From Eubacteriales bacterium (lineage in GTDB: Bacteria > Bacillota > Clostridia > Monoglobales > Firm-18), in assembly GCA_028697835.1 (NCBI GenBank), contig JAQVDK010000012.1:1-34642 (forward strand): a DNA stretch of 34,642 nucleotides, written 5' to 3'. Position 1 is the stretch's first letter. Every line of letters begins with the position of its first letter. The position numbers and the translations under genes are program-made. Shown piece after piece: positions 33,140 through 34,642 of the stretch. The notes beneath the pieces were generated by a model that had not been told where the DNA came from, did not search any database, and worked only from the letters and a program-made list of their open reading frames with translations.

Positions 33140-34527
33140 GGAACAAATTTTTGGCTTTGACACTTGCGTTTTTGCTGACCTTTGGCATTTGCGCCATTGA
33201 AGCATTTGCCAATGAATTTGACGTAAGCCTGGATAAAGCAGAAATCCCCTTCTTCCTGTCTATTGGCGAAACTTTTGAGGTTCCCGTTCTTTTTCCCACA
33301 TCTTCAGAACTTTACTCTTTCAAGCTGGAAATTGAATTTGACGAGGATTTGCTTTTGGCACAAGACATTATAAAGCCCATAAACCCAAAAGGCATTGAAG
33401 GCTATAAAAACATCGACAATGAAAAGGGAAGGATTACATACTGGTACAGCTATAACGGTCAGGTTTCAAACGCACAAGCCATTGCAGCCCTTAAATTCAA
33501 GGTCTTAAAAAAAGGCAAGGCAAACATTAAAATTTTAAACTCAAGTGAGTTTTATAAAAAAATGCAGGACGACAGCCTAAACCCAATCAACGTGTCCTTT
33601 GACGATGCCGATATAACCTTTACCGTTGGAGAGACAACCCTTGCTCCCCCTGTTTTTGAAAAAAAGGGAGCAAGATTTACAAACAGCATAACCGTCAGGT
33701 TTGAAGAACGTACGGACGGCGCCCAAATCTACTACTCCGCATCGGGCTACGCCTACAACCTCAACCAAAAATATGACGATACAAACGGAATCTATATTAC
33801 AAAAGACACCATAATCTACGCGGTTGCAAGGCTTTATGACGAAAACAACAATAAAATTGCCGAAAGCGATATCGTTTCAGCGGAATTTACCAGGATATAT
33901 TCAAACAACACCGGCCAAGGAGGTCTTGGGGGAGGAAAATTCGTCCCGCCGCCTCCGGTTGAAACACTCCCCGCCACAAACACGCCTGAGCAAACCACCC
34001 CCTCCTTCCCTGACATTGAGGGACATTGGTCTAAGAGCTTTTTTGAAAAGCTTACCCAAAAAGGCGTCATTAGCGGCTATGAAGATGGCACATTAAAGCC
34101 CGACAATCAAGTCACCCGTGCGGAGGTTGTAAAAATCATTGTCTCGTCCTTGGGGCTTAAACCCTCGGAGGACTTAAGCCTAAGCTTCGACGACAACGAC
34201 GACATTGCAGACTGGGCAAAAGGCTATATCAAGGTAGCCGTTGAAAAAGGCATCATTACAGGCTACGAGGACAACACTTTCAAACCCGGCCAAAGCATTA
34301 CCCGTCAAGAACTTGTCGTTATCGCCGCAAGGGCCTTTAACATATCCGGCGGAGGGGAACTTTCCTTTGACGATGGATGGAAAATTGCACCTTGGGCAAA
34401 GGACAGCGTCCTGGCAGCAGTCGGTCTTGGCATTGTATCAGGATATGACGACAACGAGTTTAAACCAACCCGCCCTGTCACAAGGGGCGAAGCGTGCAAA
34501 ATCATATCCCTTTGCATGGAAATTTAA
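33136..34527 (+). CDS. Cell-surface anchoring protein: cohesin-type domain, chitobiase-like domain and three SLH repeats
   Basis: A 463-residue exported protein. It has a signal peptide 1-26 (AFA cleavage), then a cohesin-type domain at about 28-165 (SLDKAEIPFFLSIGETFEVP, YSFKLEIEFDEDLLLAQD, AIAALKFKVLKKGKANIKIL). A chitobiase/hexosaminidase C-terminal-like module lies at 170-255 (APPVFEKKGARFTNSITVRF, IYYSASG). A Gly/Pro/Thr linker (256-288) precedes three SLH repeats at 290-333, 350-395 and 410-455. These carry TRAE, TRQE and TRGE, the motif that binds pyruvylated secondary cell-wall polymer. It is the expected receptor and cell-wall anchor for the dockerin protein encoded just upstream; the ATG overlaps that stop and has AGGGGG upstream. 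SLH repeats end the protein, with only a short tail. Cohesin-dockerin pairing is inferred. Confidence 0.85.
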   Translation: MRNKFLALTLAFLLTFGICAIEAFANEFDVSLDKAEIPFFLSIGETFEVPVLFPTSSELYSFKLEIEFDEDLLLAQDIIKPINPKGIEGYKNIDNEKGRITYWYSYNGQVSNAQAIAALKFKVLKKGKANIKILNSSEFYKKMQDDSLNPINVSFDDADITFTVGETTLAPPVFEKKGARFTNSITVRFEERTDGAQIYYSASGYAYNLNQKYDDTNGIYITKDTIIYAVARLYDENNNKIAESDIVSAEFTRIYSNNTGQGGLGGGKFVPPPPVETLPATNTPEQTTPSFPDIEGHWSKSFFEKLTQKGVISGYEDGTLKPDNQVTRAEVVKIIVSSLGLKPSEDLSLSFDDNDDIADWAKGYIKVAVEKGIITGYEDNTFKPGQSITRQELVVIAARAFNISGGGELSFDDGWKIAPWAKDSVLAAVGLGIVSGYDDNEFKPTRPVTRGEACKIISLCMEI

Positions 34528-34545
34528 AAAAATAGACAAAACCTA

Positions 34546-34574
34546 TTGCATAATATAAAAATTTATGTTATAAT
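34546..34574 (+). promoter_or_regulatory. Promoter reading out of the right edge
   Basis: TTGCAT (34546-34551) and a perfect TATAAT (34569-34574) are separated by 17 bases, in the AT-rich 115 bases after the SLH gene. It probably drives a plus-strand gene beyond the window. No clear terminator for the SLH gene is seen between 34528 and this promoter, and no gene begins before the window ends. Confidence 0.6.
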
Positions 34575-34642
34575 CTTTGCGTTATATCGTTTTGGTATTA
34601 TAAATCAATGTTATAATTTTTCATTAGATTGAACTTAGTAAA

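Noticed and set aside
1-34642. CRISPR array, tRNA/rRNA genes, insertion sequence or prophage
   Set aside because: No regularly spaced repeats, cloverleaf-type sequence, transposase, integrase or phage gene was seen on either strand by reading.

Overview
The window looks like a chromosomal segment of a Gram-positive, anaerobic Clostridia-type bacterium with moderate G+C. The evidence is the gene set and order (rpsP-khpA-rimM-trmD, ylxM-ffh, rnc/rSAM/smc/ftsY, pgsA/rimO/recX/recA, cysteine desulfurase-thiI), consensus AGGAGG ribosome binding sites, sigma-A-type promoters, an oxygen-sensitive indolepyruvate:ferredoxin oxidoreductase, and cohesin, dockerin and SLH domains. Coding density is very high. 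No stretch over 300 bases lacks a gene; the longest gap is about 145 bases. I saw no rRNA, tRNA, CRISPR array, insertion sequence or prophage.

Layout: (1) 1-633 (+) is the 3' part of an ABC-2-type permease. It converges on the next block across a bidirectional terminator at 711-736. (2) 748-7721 (-) is a metabolic module: an SSS-family Na+/solute symporter, phenylacetate-CoA ligase, iorA, iorB, a second phenylacetate-CoA ligase and an ACT-domain protein. It fits interconversion of aryl-pyruvates, arylacetyl-CoAs and arylacetates. (3) 7732-31955 (-) is a nearly unbroken run of housekeeping genes. In transcription order these are a Cys-rich small protein, cysteine desulfurase, thiI, cinA-like, recA, recX, rimO, pgsA, plsX, acpP, rnc, radical SAM, smc, ftsY, a UPF0182 membrane protein, ylxM, ffh, rpsP, khpA, rimM, trmD, nadD, yqeK, rsfS and leuS. 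Many neighbours overlap by 1-14 bp, so translational coupling is widespread. Internal promoters are visible before the cysteine desulfurase, acpP and ylxM-ffh. (4) 31978-32061 holds back-to-back consensus promoters. (5) 32102-34527 (+) is a translationally coupled pair of secreted proteins: one with a cohesin-like N-terminal region and a C-terminal dockerin, the next with a cohesin-type domain, a chitobiase-like domain and three SLH repeats. A further promoter at 34546-34574 points out of the window.

The most interesting system is the two-gene cohesin/dockerin/SLH pair, which looks like a minimal, self-contained surface-assembly device without an adjacent enzyme. The second is a 19-bp perfect stem-loop in the leader of rnc (RNase III), abutting a terminator whose loop contains the acpP stop codon; it could be an autoregulatory RNase III target. 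The third is the ylxM-ffh promoter with a 7-7-7 inverted repeat at the expected transcription start. All functions are inferred from sequence motifs and context; no database search was run.
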